From Xestospongia muta (Eukaryota > Porifera > Demospongiae > Haplosclerida > Petrosiidae): a DNA stretch of 64,000 nt. Each line of letters begins with the position of its first letter. Position 1 is the stretch's first letter. The DNA is taken from NCBI GenBank assembly GCA_963693285.1, contig OY848931.1:3762079-3826078 (forward strand), given 5' to 3'. Below, one piece after another: positions 18,670 to 31,216 of the stretch. The notes under the pieces were generated by a model. That model was not told the origin of the DNA, ran no database searches, and saw only the letters and a list, made by a program, of their open reading frames with translations. A program made the translations under genes and the position numbers.

Positions 18670-18928
18670 TAATTAACAGAATCCTTAACATAATTATATT
18701 GTTTGATTTAAAATGCTAAAACAAACTTCTTTTCATGAAATTTATCTGTATGCCCGCCCACACGTGTCATTAGTTCAGCAACACCCCTTTTTCGAGCCGC
18801 ATGAGATAAGTGTGAAGAAAAAAAAACGCTGTGCTAAAGCTATAAATAATCTCCTTAGACCAACTTTAACTGGAATATTATTGCAAGAAAATAGTACCAG
18901 TTGCTAACTCTATTATTAACCATTATTA
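18670..18928 (+). promoter_or_regulatory. Probable TULP4 promoter with CCACACGTGTCA motif
   Basis: Gap between the ankyrin/SAM stop and the TULP4 start. CCACACGTGTCA lies at 18758-18769 within CCGCCCACACGTGTCA, a 16-bp word also present between UROC1 and HAL. The small open frame 18713-18907 spans this region and has no recognisable features. Confidence 0.6.
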
Positions 18929-20089
18929 ATGTGGGCATCTACCATTCGTTACCAAGGTTCTGTGGGCGGAAAGCTACGTAGTCTGCACTGGAACAGCAGC
19001 TCTTGTGAGTGTGAAAGTGGTTGGTTAGCTTCTGGTAGCGAAGAAGGCGGTGTAGGTGTGAGTTGGATAACTCGAGAAGACAGTCCGTGTAATAGTAGCT
19101 GCGTAGAGTCGCCGATAAATGGATCTCTATACAAGTCAAATTTCAATTTACGCGGACACATCGGAGGGGTGGGTTTAAAAATGAATATTATTTGCGTATC
19201 TTTAGAGACACTTACTTTTTCCATAATATCTTTCTATGTAGGTAAGATTAGTTCGTTGGAGCCCTCAAGGAGATAGACTAGCAACCTATGACAGCTGGGG
19301 TAACATTAAAATATGGAAAAATAGAGCTAATGTTCTTGCAATTGACTATGAGTCCACAACTACAGTTCATATTACTGATATGCAGTGGAGTAAATGTGGT
19401 TATTATATTGCTATCTGTGGTGAAGAAGGTCACATACAAATGTTTTCAGGCGTAAATGGAGTCAATATATTTGCAGTTCAAGTTATAGCTGCAACAGTCT
19501 TTAGTTTTCAAGCACAATTTGTGTCTATATCGTGGAACAAACAGGGAACAAGGATTGCTCTTGGAACCGAAAGAGGAGAAGTGATGGATGTTGATCCTGC
19601 AGTAAACGGACAGTTTATTTCAACAATGATGGTGAGAGAGAACACACCAGTTCTGCATATCCAATACTTTGGACCAGTACAAGAAGTTGAAATCAACACA
19701 CCTGATGGAGTAAAGCAATTGTCCACTCAAAGCCTGTCTCTTTATCTTGCTAATGGAGAAGTCGCCATCTTTCCTAACTTGACAACTACCAACTGCATGT
19801 GTGTACATACTCGCATTATCAACGGTCAAGCTGCATGGAATATTGCAGAAACTGTTCTAGCAATTGTTGGGTACCAAGCTACCTCATCTATTTCCTCTTC
19901 ACCATTTCTTGTAGCTCGGTTTCTTAACAGTGAAGGAAATATTCTCTTTTCTTTGGATCACTTACTTACGATACAACCAGGAACTGAGGTAACTCTCTCT
20001 CTTCTGTTATGCACAAGGCTTTAATCTCTATTATATATAAAACATCTATAATATCTTTAATATTTAATGTGCAATGTATGCTACTTCTG

Positions 20090-20133
<44 letters not shown>

Positions 20134-21400
20134 ATGTAGATTCTCTTGCAATGTATTTGCTGGGGGTTAGAAGATTCTACTCTGTTCATAGCTCACAATA
20201 ATCTCCTCTTTAGTGTGGATGTACTGCATACAATTCCTACTTTACATCAACTATGTCGTGAATACATAGCTACTATCATGTGGAGACATAATCAATTTAC
20301 TCCATGTCAACTTCCACTGCCATCCCGGGAAATAAATGCTTTAGATGCCACTCGTCCTTCACTGCTCCCAGTAAGACAATTATTTGGAGAAGTATAGTAA
20401 GAAGATAAATGATCTGGGATAAGACTATATTTGTACCATTGTTACATTCATGCATTAAAACTTGAGGTCACAAATCTTAAGTGATAAGGGTACTTTCTGT
20501 TCCTTTTAGCCATTGATTGACACCTCTGGGTCTTTCCAGCCTCTCTTTACACCACTCCCACAGAACACACGACTACATTGCATCATGGTCCCAGAAGATG
20601 AGGAAAGAGGACAAGCCAATACTTACTGCTTAAAATACGAACATTTTGGGTCATATATTCCTCTTCTTAGAGCTCAACGAAGAGTTGGGAAACTATATAA
20701 TATCAAGTGGTTTATCAAACCTACATTTCTATCCAAAGGAGATAAATCCAAGAGAGAGAAAGAACATTACTGGGGGAGTGTGATTGAATCAGATCAGATA
20801 AGGTCCGAAAGAAATCAAAACAGGAGACGTGTTGGAAGTCTTTTTCGTCGTTTTTGTTCGTTTGCTGGCTCTGTAATGGACGTACCTAATACTGATAATG
20901 CAGAATCTTGTTTAGAGCAAGGAGAGCTACATAATCAGCAGTATTGTTCAGATAGTTTTCCAGTTATAGCTGAAATTGATGGAAACACTCTACTGAAACG
21001 CTACAAATTTTTAACCCCACTATTCCATTCTTCTGTGTTCGGAACAGTCAACATTCATACCTACTACATGGCTTGTGAACCACGCCAAATTACAGTTACA
21101 CTTACTGAGGGAAGCAATTCCAATATTCTCTATTCTAAGAACCCAGAATGGAATCCTAGGTTTAGAATTTTTGAGCTTGATTTTGGGGGCAGAATCAATC
21201 GAGACTCAGTGAAAAATTTCCAAATTGAGAAAGACAGTGAAGTAGTAAGTTACTTTTAATATATTCTTTAATAATGTCTCCCATTATTACTATAGGTATT
21301 ACAGTTTGGTCGCTCAAGTTTTGGGCACTTTTGTCTAGACTTTCAACCTCCTTTCTCCCCAGTTGCAGCCTTCTGTGTTGCCTTATCATCCATTGTCTAA
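18929..21400 (+). CDS. TULP4: TULP4 (tubby-like protein 4): WD40, SOCS-box and tubby C-terminal domains
   Basis: Likely substrate receptor of a cullin-RING ubiquitin ligase. The N-terminal WD40 part starts MWASTIRYQGSVGGKLRSLHW and contains NFNLRGHIGGVRLVRWSP and LATYDSWGNIKIW, which follow the human TULP4 pattern. A SOCS-box-like segment (TLHQLCREYIATIM...LPLPSREI, about 20245-20330) follows. Then come the tubby-type parts: TRLHCIMVPEDEE, YCLKYEHFGSYIPLLRAQRR and, at the end, LDFGGRINRDSVKNFQIE, VVLQFGRSSFGHFCLDFQ and FSPVAAFCVAL. Five exons: 18929 to about 19169, 19242-19988, 20140-20372, 20509-21245 and 21296-21400. It is far shorter than the vertebrate protein and lacks the long proline-rich insert between the tubby halves. 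Confidence 0.93.
20091..20131. repeat. (CT)n tract before a TULP4 acceptor
   Basis: About 20 CT units followed by TTTATGTAG, the 3' splice site of TULP4 exon 3. Confidence 0.95.
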
Positions 21401-21907
21401 ATTACTCGACTCTCTTTCCTCTCATCACTTCTAGTGGAATTATAAATTTTATCATTATCTTAATTTGGCAACAATTTTTAGTCAATATTTATTTTGTCCA
21501 ATTTTTTAATCCATTGTTAAGATACTGTTATTTATTTGAACTACACAAACTTTGTCAGATTTTTTCTATAATATGACACGATTTAATGCAATAATAATTA
21601 CATTGACCAGAAAATGTAATGGACAAAAAATCTCCATAGCAACCAGTAACAAAATCTGAAGTGTCCAGCAACAAACAGATTTTATGTTACCTTGCTTACA
21701 GATAAAAACAGAACAGACAATCAAAAAAAGAAACAATAGCAGCTGGTAATGTATGTTCATAATTACAGACTTAATTGGCACAATTAATAAAACAAATTAA
21801 AAACTACATACATAGCATCGTGATGTGTCTTACAGATAAGTTAAAAAAAATTACATCTCACTCAACAAAAAGGCATAAATTTGTTTTCTATTTAGACAGT
21901 GATGAAG

Positions 21908-24407
21908 TTATTTTTTAGCAGAAGTAACCGTTAGCATACCCTTCTGACTTCTGTTGGTGAAATTGTTGTTACGAGAGCAGATATAGTGGTAAGTACCAGC
22001 TCTGAATTTTAAGACGGCACCGTCAAATGAAGGTGAAATGTTATTGAGTAATCTATTCAAAATGGGAGTGTGAGCCTGGAGAGAGCGATCACATCTGGTA
22101 GAAGTGTAGCAGCTGTAATAGCCACCACTTGCAAATGCCACAGCAATATCAACATCCTCCAATCTAGAAGAATTTGTCCATTTGGTATCATTCTTCCAGA
22201 TGAGTTCTACACCCGTCCACATGGTCATATTGTGCCAAGGAAGAGGATAGTTGGAATTAGGATTACCTATTTGGACTACATTATGACGATCAGTACCTAT
22301 ATTGTGGGAGATGAAAGGACTTTGAACTTATCATCATGATGACATTACATTACACTGTTTGTTTGATAACTAGACATAATACAATTACAAGAAGTGAGTG
22401 CTTTTTGTCCCTGTACCCACATAAAATAGATTTTTATTAGAGCTGTTAAGATTCAATAAGAGTTTTAAGTACAGCTATTATCAGGAGCATTTGTTTAGAC
22501 CAACTATCGCTAACTAACCTCCTGTTCCTTCACCAGCATCTCCAGTCTGTCCATCACCACCAGGAGCTCCATTGTTGTGTGTGTTGGAGCCTAAAGAATG
22601 GATAGATGGATGGATGAATGGATGGATGGTTTAATACCTGTCCATTGAATATGAAGGCAATCAGAGTCTGTGATTTGAAGTCGGTTAGGGATAAAATCAT
22701 ATTCGACCGATGGGTATGTTTGGACAATGTTGCCTCTCTTCCCACGGACATTAAGGTTGTAGATCGTACAAGTTTGACCAGCAGGATGTGTGATTTCCGA
22801 ACGAGGAAGGAAGCGAAGGATGTGACTCCTGTCTTGGAAGGTTCGACCAAATTGGGCAGTGTTGATGGCTAGACGTAATGGTTTGTTGTTTGATGCTCCT
22901 ATATTGATATAAGGGTTTTGGGTGACAGGGGAGCGGATACCAGCAGCTCTAATTGTAAAGGGAACAACTGTAACAAGACAATCAGAAATAAAAATTTTAA
23001 CTTACAGATTGTCATTGTGTCTACTGTCAGTATTGAAAGGATCATAGTCATCAGTAGAAATGTTGTATCTGTTGAGATAATATATTATATAACAAGTACT
23101 TAGCAGACATCAAGTCATATCCTATGTCATCACTGCTGCTATGGGCACTCCCAAGATCTAGTCTATACTGACCTATGACCTAACATATACTTCTACCTGC
23201 TATTAACCACCATAAGATCAACAGTAATCGTAGACACTACAAATCATGGATGACATTATCAGATAAACACAAGAGCTTTGGAATGAGTAGAGTTATTTAT
23301 AACAATGAATTAGACAACAATTTAATGGAGTGTCTAACAGTTGTTAGGAGAATATTGTTATAATATCTATGATCAATCACTAATGGCATGATTACGCATA
23401 AATCATCGAGGTAGTTTCTTTAATTAAAATTGTATTGTATTATAATAATAGTAATAGATGAGAAATATGCAGAGTGAGAAATCTAAAACTAGGGAGTGAG
23501 AATAGAATAGACCTCCTCCATGCACAAAAATGCCAGTGTATAGTGTTATGTTTTTAAATGGCAACATCACGTCATCTATATATACAGAATACTTGTTTGA
23601 TCTAACAGCCAATATATCCTAGCTTGCTTTGTGATAACTGATACTTCCTAGATATTCAATGACATCCAAGTGTATTCCTAAAGACCATGTTTGGTTGACA
23701 AAAACATAGAATTGGCTGCTAGTCAAGGTTATCAAAATACTAGACCCTTTCTCTGCCAAATAACAGGCTTTGGAGGAGTGTGAACTCAAGTAGCATGTGC
23801 CTTTTGAGGGCAAACAGTATGACATCATACTGTAATGAGAGAATACAGAAGTAGTACAAAGTTCAACAGTCCATTCTAATGTATATTGTTACTTAATTCT
23901 TCCACATCTTTGAAGAAGAAACTTAAAGACAAAAAAAGTAGTTCGTATAATGTCTGAACAGTAACCTCACTAGAGACTGTTTGTCTTGTATGAGTTGAAT
24001 GGAACAAATAGTCTGCAGGATTATCTTAGACAAAACAGATCTCATGCACTATATACATAACACTACAATACTCTTAAGTATCACTCAGCTGATGTCAACA
24101 AACATTTGTTACATCAAAGTACTTACCTAATTCTGACGACAATGAGTTTCTCTTTGCCAGAAGGAAAATATGGAAGTGTCCATGTGAAGTTCAGTGGAAC
24201 ACCCTCTCGTCCATTACCAAGGTGATTGACTCTTGTCCATGAGGCAGCTTGACAGGTGGGTGCAGGAGGGAGAACAAGGCATCTGCTTTGTTCACCGCGA
24301 GTGGTCGGTGCCCACACACGTCTTAGACCATCAGTGTGAGTGCCCTGACATACACTTTGAGATACATCTTCAATATCAATGTAGGCATATTCTGTGAACC
24401 AAAAACC

Positions 24408-24461
<54 letters not shown>

Positions 24462-26042
24462 ATAAACGATCAAATTAACAATTAAAAAATTTACTTACCT
24501 CCATATCTTTCGCATTCATTTTGGTTGTTCCAATATGACCAAGACTTCTCCTCTCCTGTTGAGTAATATTCTTTACATATTCCTCTAGGTTGTGTATTAA
24601 AACTTTCTTGAAGGTACCACGAACATTGAGATGCATTGTCAGCAAGAATAGCAATGTCCCTCCATGGAGTAGGATGCCAATAGGGGTAATAGTCTCTCTC
24701 TTCTGGACACTCATACCCACGTCTGTTACCATTAGGGTTTTGACGGGTGTGTCGAGCAGTACTGTTTCCAAATTTGTTGTTACGGAGTTTTTGATCAGCA
24801 GTAAATAGACCTAGTATCAAATGGACAAATAATTATATAAAATGGGCAAATAACTGTACAATGGATAAATGTTTAAACAAAATAGATAGACATATTGTGC
24901 AGTGAAGTATTACCTCGGTTTCTACTCCTCATATAGCAATTGTCATAGTAATCAAAGGTCTCATGAAGACCTCTTGCTTGTTGAACTTGATTAGATTTAC
25001 GAGTCGTGTACTGTGAGTAGGTTTCACTAGCTGTTGATGGAGGTTGATAATTTTGTGTGTTAGTATTTTCACCATTACGAATACAATCTGGATCATTGTC
25101 TATAATATAAGAGAAAACCAAGTAATGTATTGTTTATTAGTAATATTAAATTCCATAACTATAACTGCTATCTCCATTGTAGAACCTCTCTTTCTGACCC
25201 CAACTTAAATGACTTATTAAAAAGGCATGGTCTAAAAGACACAGGAGGCATTACTGGTGTCTTTTGTAATGTCCTTATTTGGAAGTACCCTTATAATGAT
25301 CATTTCCACTGTGTAATGTGGTAATGACTCAACTTACCGTAGTCACAGATATCGGAGACCATGTATTGAAGAACAATGTTACAGTTCAGTTTGTGAGGAT
25401 CGCTGTCTTCGTTACCTCCACAGCCATGTTGATTAGTCCATTCAATAGTCATCTTTGATGAAGCTGTTGCACTGCTCTGAAAGTATTGCTAATTGAAAGA
25501 ATGTAAAGTCATCTTATAAATAATGTATTATGCAAACAAGACAAATTTAGTCTATACTTCAAATATGTTAAGCTAGCATTCACTATTATATCCATTAGTT
25601 AATGGAATGAGCTTTCTCTAGTTAAAAATTAGAGGTTTGTATGAATTTACAAGAAACAAGCACAATTACAAGATGTCCAAACTATATGGAATGCAAAGGA
25701 TAAGTTAATGCACACTTACCATATAGTAGATTTCACTCTCGTCATTAATAGAACCACTCACTGATCTCTGACCTGCATTGTAACCACCTCGATTGTTATT
25801 CTAAAATAATAATCACAAACAAATATAAAAAATTAGCTAACTAATTATCTCTTTCCCCCTTCATTGTGCTAATTCCGTTTTACCTGTGAATCGAAGAGTC
25901 TGTTTGCATTGTTTCTGTTTGCCGATCTTTCCTCTAATCTGTTGTTCGATCCACGAGGATTATGCATGTACGTATCTCCGAGACATAGTTGGATGCAAAC
26001 AGAAATTGTAAAAAGGACGCTCAGCGTCTTTATGATCGACAT
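21908..26042 (-). CDS. DD3-3-like secreted protein (copy a, no membrane anchor)
   Basis: Homologue of the Dictyostelium protein DD3-3, whose function I do not know. Start at 26042: [20 protein letters not shown] is a signal peptide, followed by the hallmark [13 protein letters not shown] and [14 protein letters not shown]. Later blocks shared with the neighbouring copy are [103 protein letters not shown] and, in the last exon, [21 protein letters not shown]. It stops soon after (MLTVTSAKK), where copy b continues to a transmembrane helix, so this copy is predicted to be secreted. Many cysteines and N-glycosylation sequons fit an extracellular protein. The paralogue at 26439 is divergent. Confidence 0.88.
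22590..22630. repeat. Short (GGAT)n repeat
   Basis: GGATAGATGGATGGATGAATGGATGG in a short intron of DD3-3 copy a. Confidence 0.8.
23105..24125 (-). other. Long intron of DD3-3 copy a (about 1 kb), nothing recognised
   Basis: Lies between the exon encoding [11 protein letters not shown] (about 23030-23080) and the exon ending near 24127 ([10 protein letters not shown]). No coding exon or RNA recognised. Confidence 0.5.
24408..24461. repeat. (GA)n tract; CT tract before a DD3-3a acceptor on the minus strand
   Basis: Read on the minus strand it is a CT run ending CTCTAG directly at the exon encoding [11 protein letters not shown]. Confidence 0.95.
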
Positions 26043-26438
26043 ATTTGCTGCTATTTTCTTCTTCTTTTCTCGCTAAGAACGGTCCAGCCGCTTGAATATT
26101 TGTATCAGATGGAGTAGAGTAGTAGTAGTTATCTAGATGTTTCCCAGCCGTTTATTTCACTCGCTTGCAACGCAAAAAAAGGGCAGAGACACTTAGTAAT
26201 TAGCCAAAAAAGGATAATTTAGGCGTGGCTTTACTCAAATTGCTTGTCACATGATGTTATCACTTTCCTTATAAGGGCAAAAAATGATCTCGTGCTTCTA
26301 AAAATAACTCGGGCGTGTCTCGTCTTCAAGAAGTTATAGCTACTTAATTTTATTCAGTGGCAGGAACACTCGGTTTAGCAGTTTCGGAAGACTTTACAGC
26401 AAGTTTTATCTCAATCAGAAGAAAAAACTAATCAAAAG
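26043..26438. promoter_or_regulatory. Divergent promoter region between the two DD3-3 paralogues
   Basis: 396 bp between the start codons at 26042 (-) and 26439 (+). Contains AAAAAAGGG/AAAAAAGGAT words and TCACATGATG, but no clear copy of the CACGTG motif. Shared regulation is inferred. Confidence 0.55.
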
Positions 26439-29400
26439 ATGGCCATGAGGATTGCTTTACTAGTGCTGGCACTAGTTGCCATCGTACACGCAGATATGTA
26501 CCTACACAACCCAAGGTAAGATCCGTATTATTATCGAAAGGACGTCAAGCATACATTGTTTATTGTTTTTCTACAGAGGAAGCAACAATAGATTAGACGA
26601 AGCTAGAAGAGACAGAAACAACGCCAACAGGTAATACTAGCTTCTAGGTTTTTATAAACATCTTGGTTTAAAATGAAAAAATAGATACAAAAATTTCATC
26701 TATTAATACTTTGTCTACCTCTTAGACTTTTTGACTCTCAGAACAACAACCGTGGAGGATACAATGTTGGCAGTCTTTACTATTATGCAGGTTCTATTCT
26801 TTCTATTGAATGGACTAACCAACATAGCTGTGCTGATCAAAACAACCATTGCGAAATCATCTTCCAGTACATGTGTGACGATAAAGTAAGAGATGGAGCT
26901 TCAACAAGGTAACCCATCTGCTTGCATAATTATAATAATTATCTCTACTTATTACAGTACCATCCCCACTAACCCTGTTCTTTGTGAAGATTACGACTGC
27001 AATAATGATCTTGAGTAAGGAGGAATACAGATAATAATAATTAATAGTTAATTAGTTAATTAAAGTAATAAATTAATTATTAATCACGAAACATTAACAA
27101 TTTGTTTTCGTCTGATATGTACCTTTAATTCCATCACTTTTCTTTTTTAGGTATGGTATGCATGAATCATTTGATTATTATCTGGAGTGTCGACTTAGAC
27201 AAAGGAACATGGGGCTCTTCACTGCAGACAGAGTGAGTGATCCTTACCAAACTTGCTCAATTTTATTATCATCTTTTAATTAGAACTTAAACAACAGAAG
27301 AAATGCACGTTTTACTCGTCAGAATCAAAATGGTAACAGACGTGGGTACGAATGTCCAGAAGAGAGGGACTACTATCCTTACTGGCACCCAACTCCATGG
27401 AGAGATATTGCTGTGTTGACCAATGATGCTACACGCTGTCCTTACTATCAAACTGAAAGTGCCAATGCTAAATCCCGCCATGCTTGTGTCATGCCTTCTG
27501 ATTTCATTAAAAAGAACATTTATAATACTGGGAACAATTATAGAATTCCTAATAATCAAGCAGAATGTGAGGTGCGGATACCTAATAACATACCCTTATG
27601 TACCATTCATATGTACTTGTACCCTCTTAATGGTTGCTAACCAATTAATTGCTGTTGCCTCTAAATATTATGTCAATAAGTACAGATTGCCAACATTACT
27701 TTGTGTAACCATAGTTACCGTTTGAAAAAGCATTGCCAAATGATCACATTCCTCTTTCCTTTTTTTTAGCGATGGAGTTACACTGATCCAATTACTGGTA
27801 ATACATCACATGCTGTATGGACAGAATTTGCACCAGATTCTCGTCTCTCTGCTCCTGAATGTGTTGAAACTTTGTGGAGCAGGGACAATCACCTTGGTAA
27901 CGGGATGGGTGGATACCCTAACACATATAACTGGACCATTCCCAATATTCCTCATGAACACTGTGTGCTAAGAGCTAGGTATGCAGCGAGGGCACAATGC
28001 GTCTGTTACTTCTCTCTCTCTTATCTTTCCTTAGATATAACATCTCTACAGGTGAATATGATGGATGGAACTCTTCAATCAACAGCAACATTAGCCGACT
28101 CACCAATCAACGAGTCTATGATCCTAATTCTGGAACTAGATCAGTAGCTATTTCAGAACTTGATGTTTATACTCAGTTTGGAATGAATTTTACCACTGCT
28201 AAAAATGTAACTTCTTACATTTTAACACAATATGTTATCTCCTCATTTCTTTGTACAGCGTGGGTATGTCTTCCGTCAAAACCCTATTGTTAAAATCTTT
28301 GATGATCCAGCTGAAAACTCTGAAAACTTTGGTCTCCAATTAGCTATCAATACTAATCAATTTGGACGTACTTTCCAAGATAGGTAAGGGAAAATGACTA
28401 TCTAAAATGGCTGAATATATTTGTGCCGGTACATTGTAATAAAGTAACTTTACTCTAATGATTTAACAGTTGAGATAACTTGTTAGACTAACCAGAGACT
28501 AAGTCATTTTTACTCACTTCACTTTGTTTGGTCAAATTATTTCAAGTGTAAAGTTCATTTTGTCCTTTAGTCATTATTTTCTTGTAATTTTTACCTTTTA
28601 AGGTCATTTTCATAGCTTTATTACGTAATGTTTCATAGTTATATTTATAGGCTGTGGGTTGCTGTAGGAATGAAATCATTTACATAGCACAATATTCATG
28701 AGTGTGAAGTTGAGAGGTCTTCTAGTAGGTGGCACTAAATATGGTCTGTTGACCCATATATGTGCTGCGTAGGGTGATGCATCAACTTGTCATGAGCTGA
28801 CATGTTATATAATGTTATGTAACAAGAAATTTGAATAAGTTCAAATGTCACTATTGGATGTTACAAATAGTTTCTTAGAACTTATGAAATTATTACAGAA
28901 ATGAATAGAATTTTTTATTGTATTTCAGATCTCACACTTTTGCTATTCGATCTAAGCCTGATGACTTAGACTGTACTGATATCTATAATCTTAATGTCCG
29001 AGGTAAAAGAGGCAATATTGTCCAAGTGTATCCAGGTGTTGAATATGACTTTGTACCTAACAATCTTTATGCATCTGTGGGATCTTGTATTCACATTCAG
29101 TGAGTTCATCCATTTATCTATTCATTCATCCATTTATCTATTCATCCATCCATTTATCTATTCATCCATCCATTCATTATTCTCTTAGATGGACTGGTTC
29201 CAATACTAATCCTAACAACAATGATGGTCAAGGAAAAGCTGGCACTGATCGTTCTAACATGGTTCTCTTACGATCACCAAACTACAATGAAGGAACACCA
29301 GGAGTGGCCGTTCCTCTGGGAGAAAAACGAGGCCATTTGGGAAACAGTTATCCTCAGAACTTAACTCACAGTGAGACATTCCTTGATTTGGATCAGGAGT

Positions 29401-30262
29401 CACGTGACAACTTAGCCATGTTGAGTCCATGTAAGTACTTGCTCTAGTCTTCATTACTCAATACTATACTATCCTACATAGCACAATATGGTGGTGAGAT
29501 GTCAGAACTAGATGATGCTGGAACCTACTATGATCTGGGACCTAAGAAAGTGACGCAACGAGGAACCTACTACTACATGTGTAGCAGAAACAACAACTTT
29601 ACAAATCGAAGTCAGAAAGGAAAAATTATCACTGTTACAAACTCAATGTCATCCAAACGTATTGGTTGGAATGGAGGCTCTGTAGAAGTTGGAAGGTAAA
29701 CTCACAATTATAATCCATTACATTTTTTTATTTACAATATTTTTGTAGTGCAAAAATGACCTTTAAAAGAGGTGACTTGACATCTGCTAGAGTATTTCAA
29801 ATGCATATGTTTACTAACGAATCTGAAGCTCAAAGAATGACCGACAACAATAAATCGCCCGGAAGAACTGTCAGTGACTACTATTTTATTGATAACTTTG
29901 AAACAAGCGCGGGCACATCTGCCGAAGTTGAAATATCTATTGATGACTCAACAGCTACAAATGTTAAGATATATCGTGCTAACGCTAATTCTAACAATGT
30001 TTTCCAAGAGCTTTCTACTAGAACAGTTAACGGAAGAGCTGTTGCTAGTACAGATGAAGGTGGAGTTTTTGTGGCTAGCACACCAGTAGTAGCAGTATAC
30101 ATCATTGTTGCTACTATTGTCTTCTTACTTGTTGTCATCATCATTGCCGTGGCAGCTGTTGTTATCTATTTCCGTGTTCGTCCTGAGAAATGGAAAGCTA
30201 CAAAGTCTAAAGTCTCAGGAGGTGTGACTAGTATCAAACGTAGCTTTGCCAAGAAAGTTTAA
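26439..30262 (+). CDS. DD3-3-like type I membrane protein (copy b)
   Basis: Paralogue of the gene on the opposite strand. Signal peptide [18 protein letters not shown] is followed by [19 protein letters not shown]. Shared blocks include [108 protein letters not shown] and [19 protein letters not shown]. Unlike copy a it continues about 200 residues into a further domain (29620-30090), a single transmembrane helix ([20 protein letters not shown], about 30085-30165) and a short basic cytoplasmic tail ending SFAKKV. Exon 1 is 26439-26515. Predicted as a cell-surface glycoprotein. The DD3-3 name is by similarity only; the biochemical role is unknown. Confidence 0.88.
28390..28927 (+). other. DD3-3b intron, about 540 bp, nothing recognised
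   Basis: Between the exon ending TFQDR (28383) and the exon starting SHTFAIRSK (28928). AT-rich, with no feature seen. Confidence 0.5.
29104..29178. repeat. (ATCC)n-type repeat in a DD3-3b intron
   Basis: Repeated TTCATCCATCCATTTATCTA units run up to the acceptor before WTGSNTNPN. Confidence 0.9.
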
Positions 30263-30464
30263 GACTTTTTTTACTTGCAAAATTTTCATTTTTTTCTCTG
30301 TAATACATGTTTAAGCTATCAATGTGTCATGTCGTAGTGTGGAAGTTAGATAAATTGATACAATTTTTTTTTGTTTTCTTTTCTTTGTCCTTCTGCTGGG
30401 CAGATACTGTTTGTTTAAATAGATTTGTGGGAAGTAATAATTTGTTAATTTAGCTATTAATTTA

Positions 30465-30480
30465 AGAATAAACCAATAAA
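30465..30480 (+). terminator. AATAAA polyadenylation hexamers after DD3-3b
   Basis: Two AATAAA words (30465-30470 and 30475-30480) about 200 bp after the stop at 30262. Plausible but unconfirmed. Confidence 0.45.
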
Positions 30481-30657
30481 TAATTTATCACATTTAATCA
30501 ATAGAAAAAATTGAGTTTAAAAAATAGTCAATGTTAAATTCTTAAAGAATTATAGTTGGTTCTCAGTTGGGGGAAATTGAGTTGTTAAAAATGTAGTAGA
30601 TCCTATATCAATCTAAGATATATACACATATATAATTTTGGTGATCAAGTTTGTCCA

Positions 30658-30926
30658 TTAATAGTTAACTCTCCATCCATCCATCCATTTGTCCATCAAT
30701 TTACATACATTAGCATCTTCCATTTCTTTTTTTATTCTGCTAATCTCCTCATGAAAATAATCAAACGGAGAACCAGGTTGATTTATAACAACTTGACGTA
30801 ACAAACCCTATCAACAGTAATTGTTAGCTCTAGGACTCAACTTACCTTGAAAAGTTCTCGTAATTTTATTCTCTCTAAATAATCATCTATTGCTTTTTGT
30901 TGCTTTGTTCTTTGAAGATTAGCCAT
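30658..30926 (-). CDS. Small RIIa/DPY30-like dimerisation/docking-domain protein, 76 aa
   Basis: Two exons (30926-30846 and 30807-30658) give MANLQRTKQQKAIDDYLER, then IKLRELFKGLLRQVVINQPG and SPFDYFHEEISRIKKEMEDA, ending at TAA. The helix, a short turn with NQPGSPFDYF, then a second helix is the pattern of RIIa/DPY30-type domains (compare the N-terminus of adenylate kinase 8: QPEDPIPFMI). Such domains dimerise and dock amphipathic helices, often in cilia or histone-methylase complexes. The last dozen residues come from a GGAT-type repeat, so the C-terminus may be recent. I cannot name an orthologue. Confidence 0.7.
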
Positions 30927-31216
30927 CCCAGAGGACTTACAAGTTAAGATGTTATTGTCTCCTAGCAACAATTCTATACTCTATTTAAAGCTCATTTGAT
31001 GATCAAAGATCACTCAAATCAATGATCACAATCAAAATCAATGATCATAATCAAAATCAATGATCTGATCTGAATCAGCTAGTCTTAATTTTCAATTTAT
31101 TATTGGAGGAGTGACCCGCGAGTAATGATATATTTTCAGCAGCAACAAGTCCCTTTGCATAATACGAGCTGAGAGTGAAATACAGATCAATCGACAGATA
31201 AATTCCTTTAAACAAT
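30927..31216. promoter_or_regulatory. Divergent promoter region RIIa-like gene / LRP-like receptor
   Basis: 290 bp between start codons. Contains three tandem copies of a roughly 20-bp unit like ATCAAAATCAATGATCA (about 31014-31068). Confidence 0.5.

Noticed and set aside
18713..18907. 64-residue open frame upstream of TULP4
   Set aside because: Overlaps the probable promoter and the CACGTG motif, has no similarity I recognise, and codes for low-complexity basic sequence.
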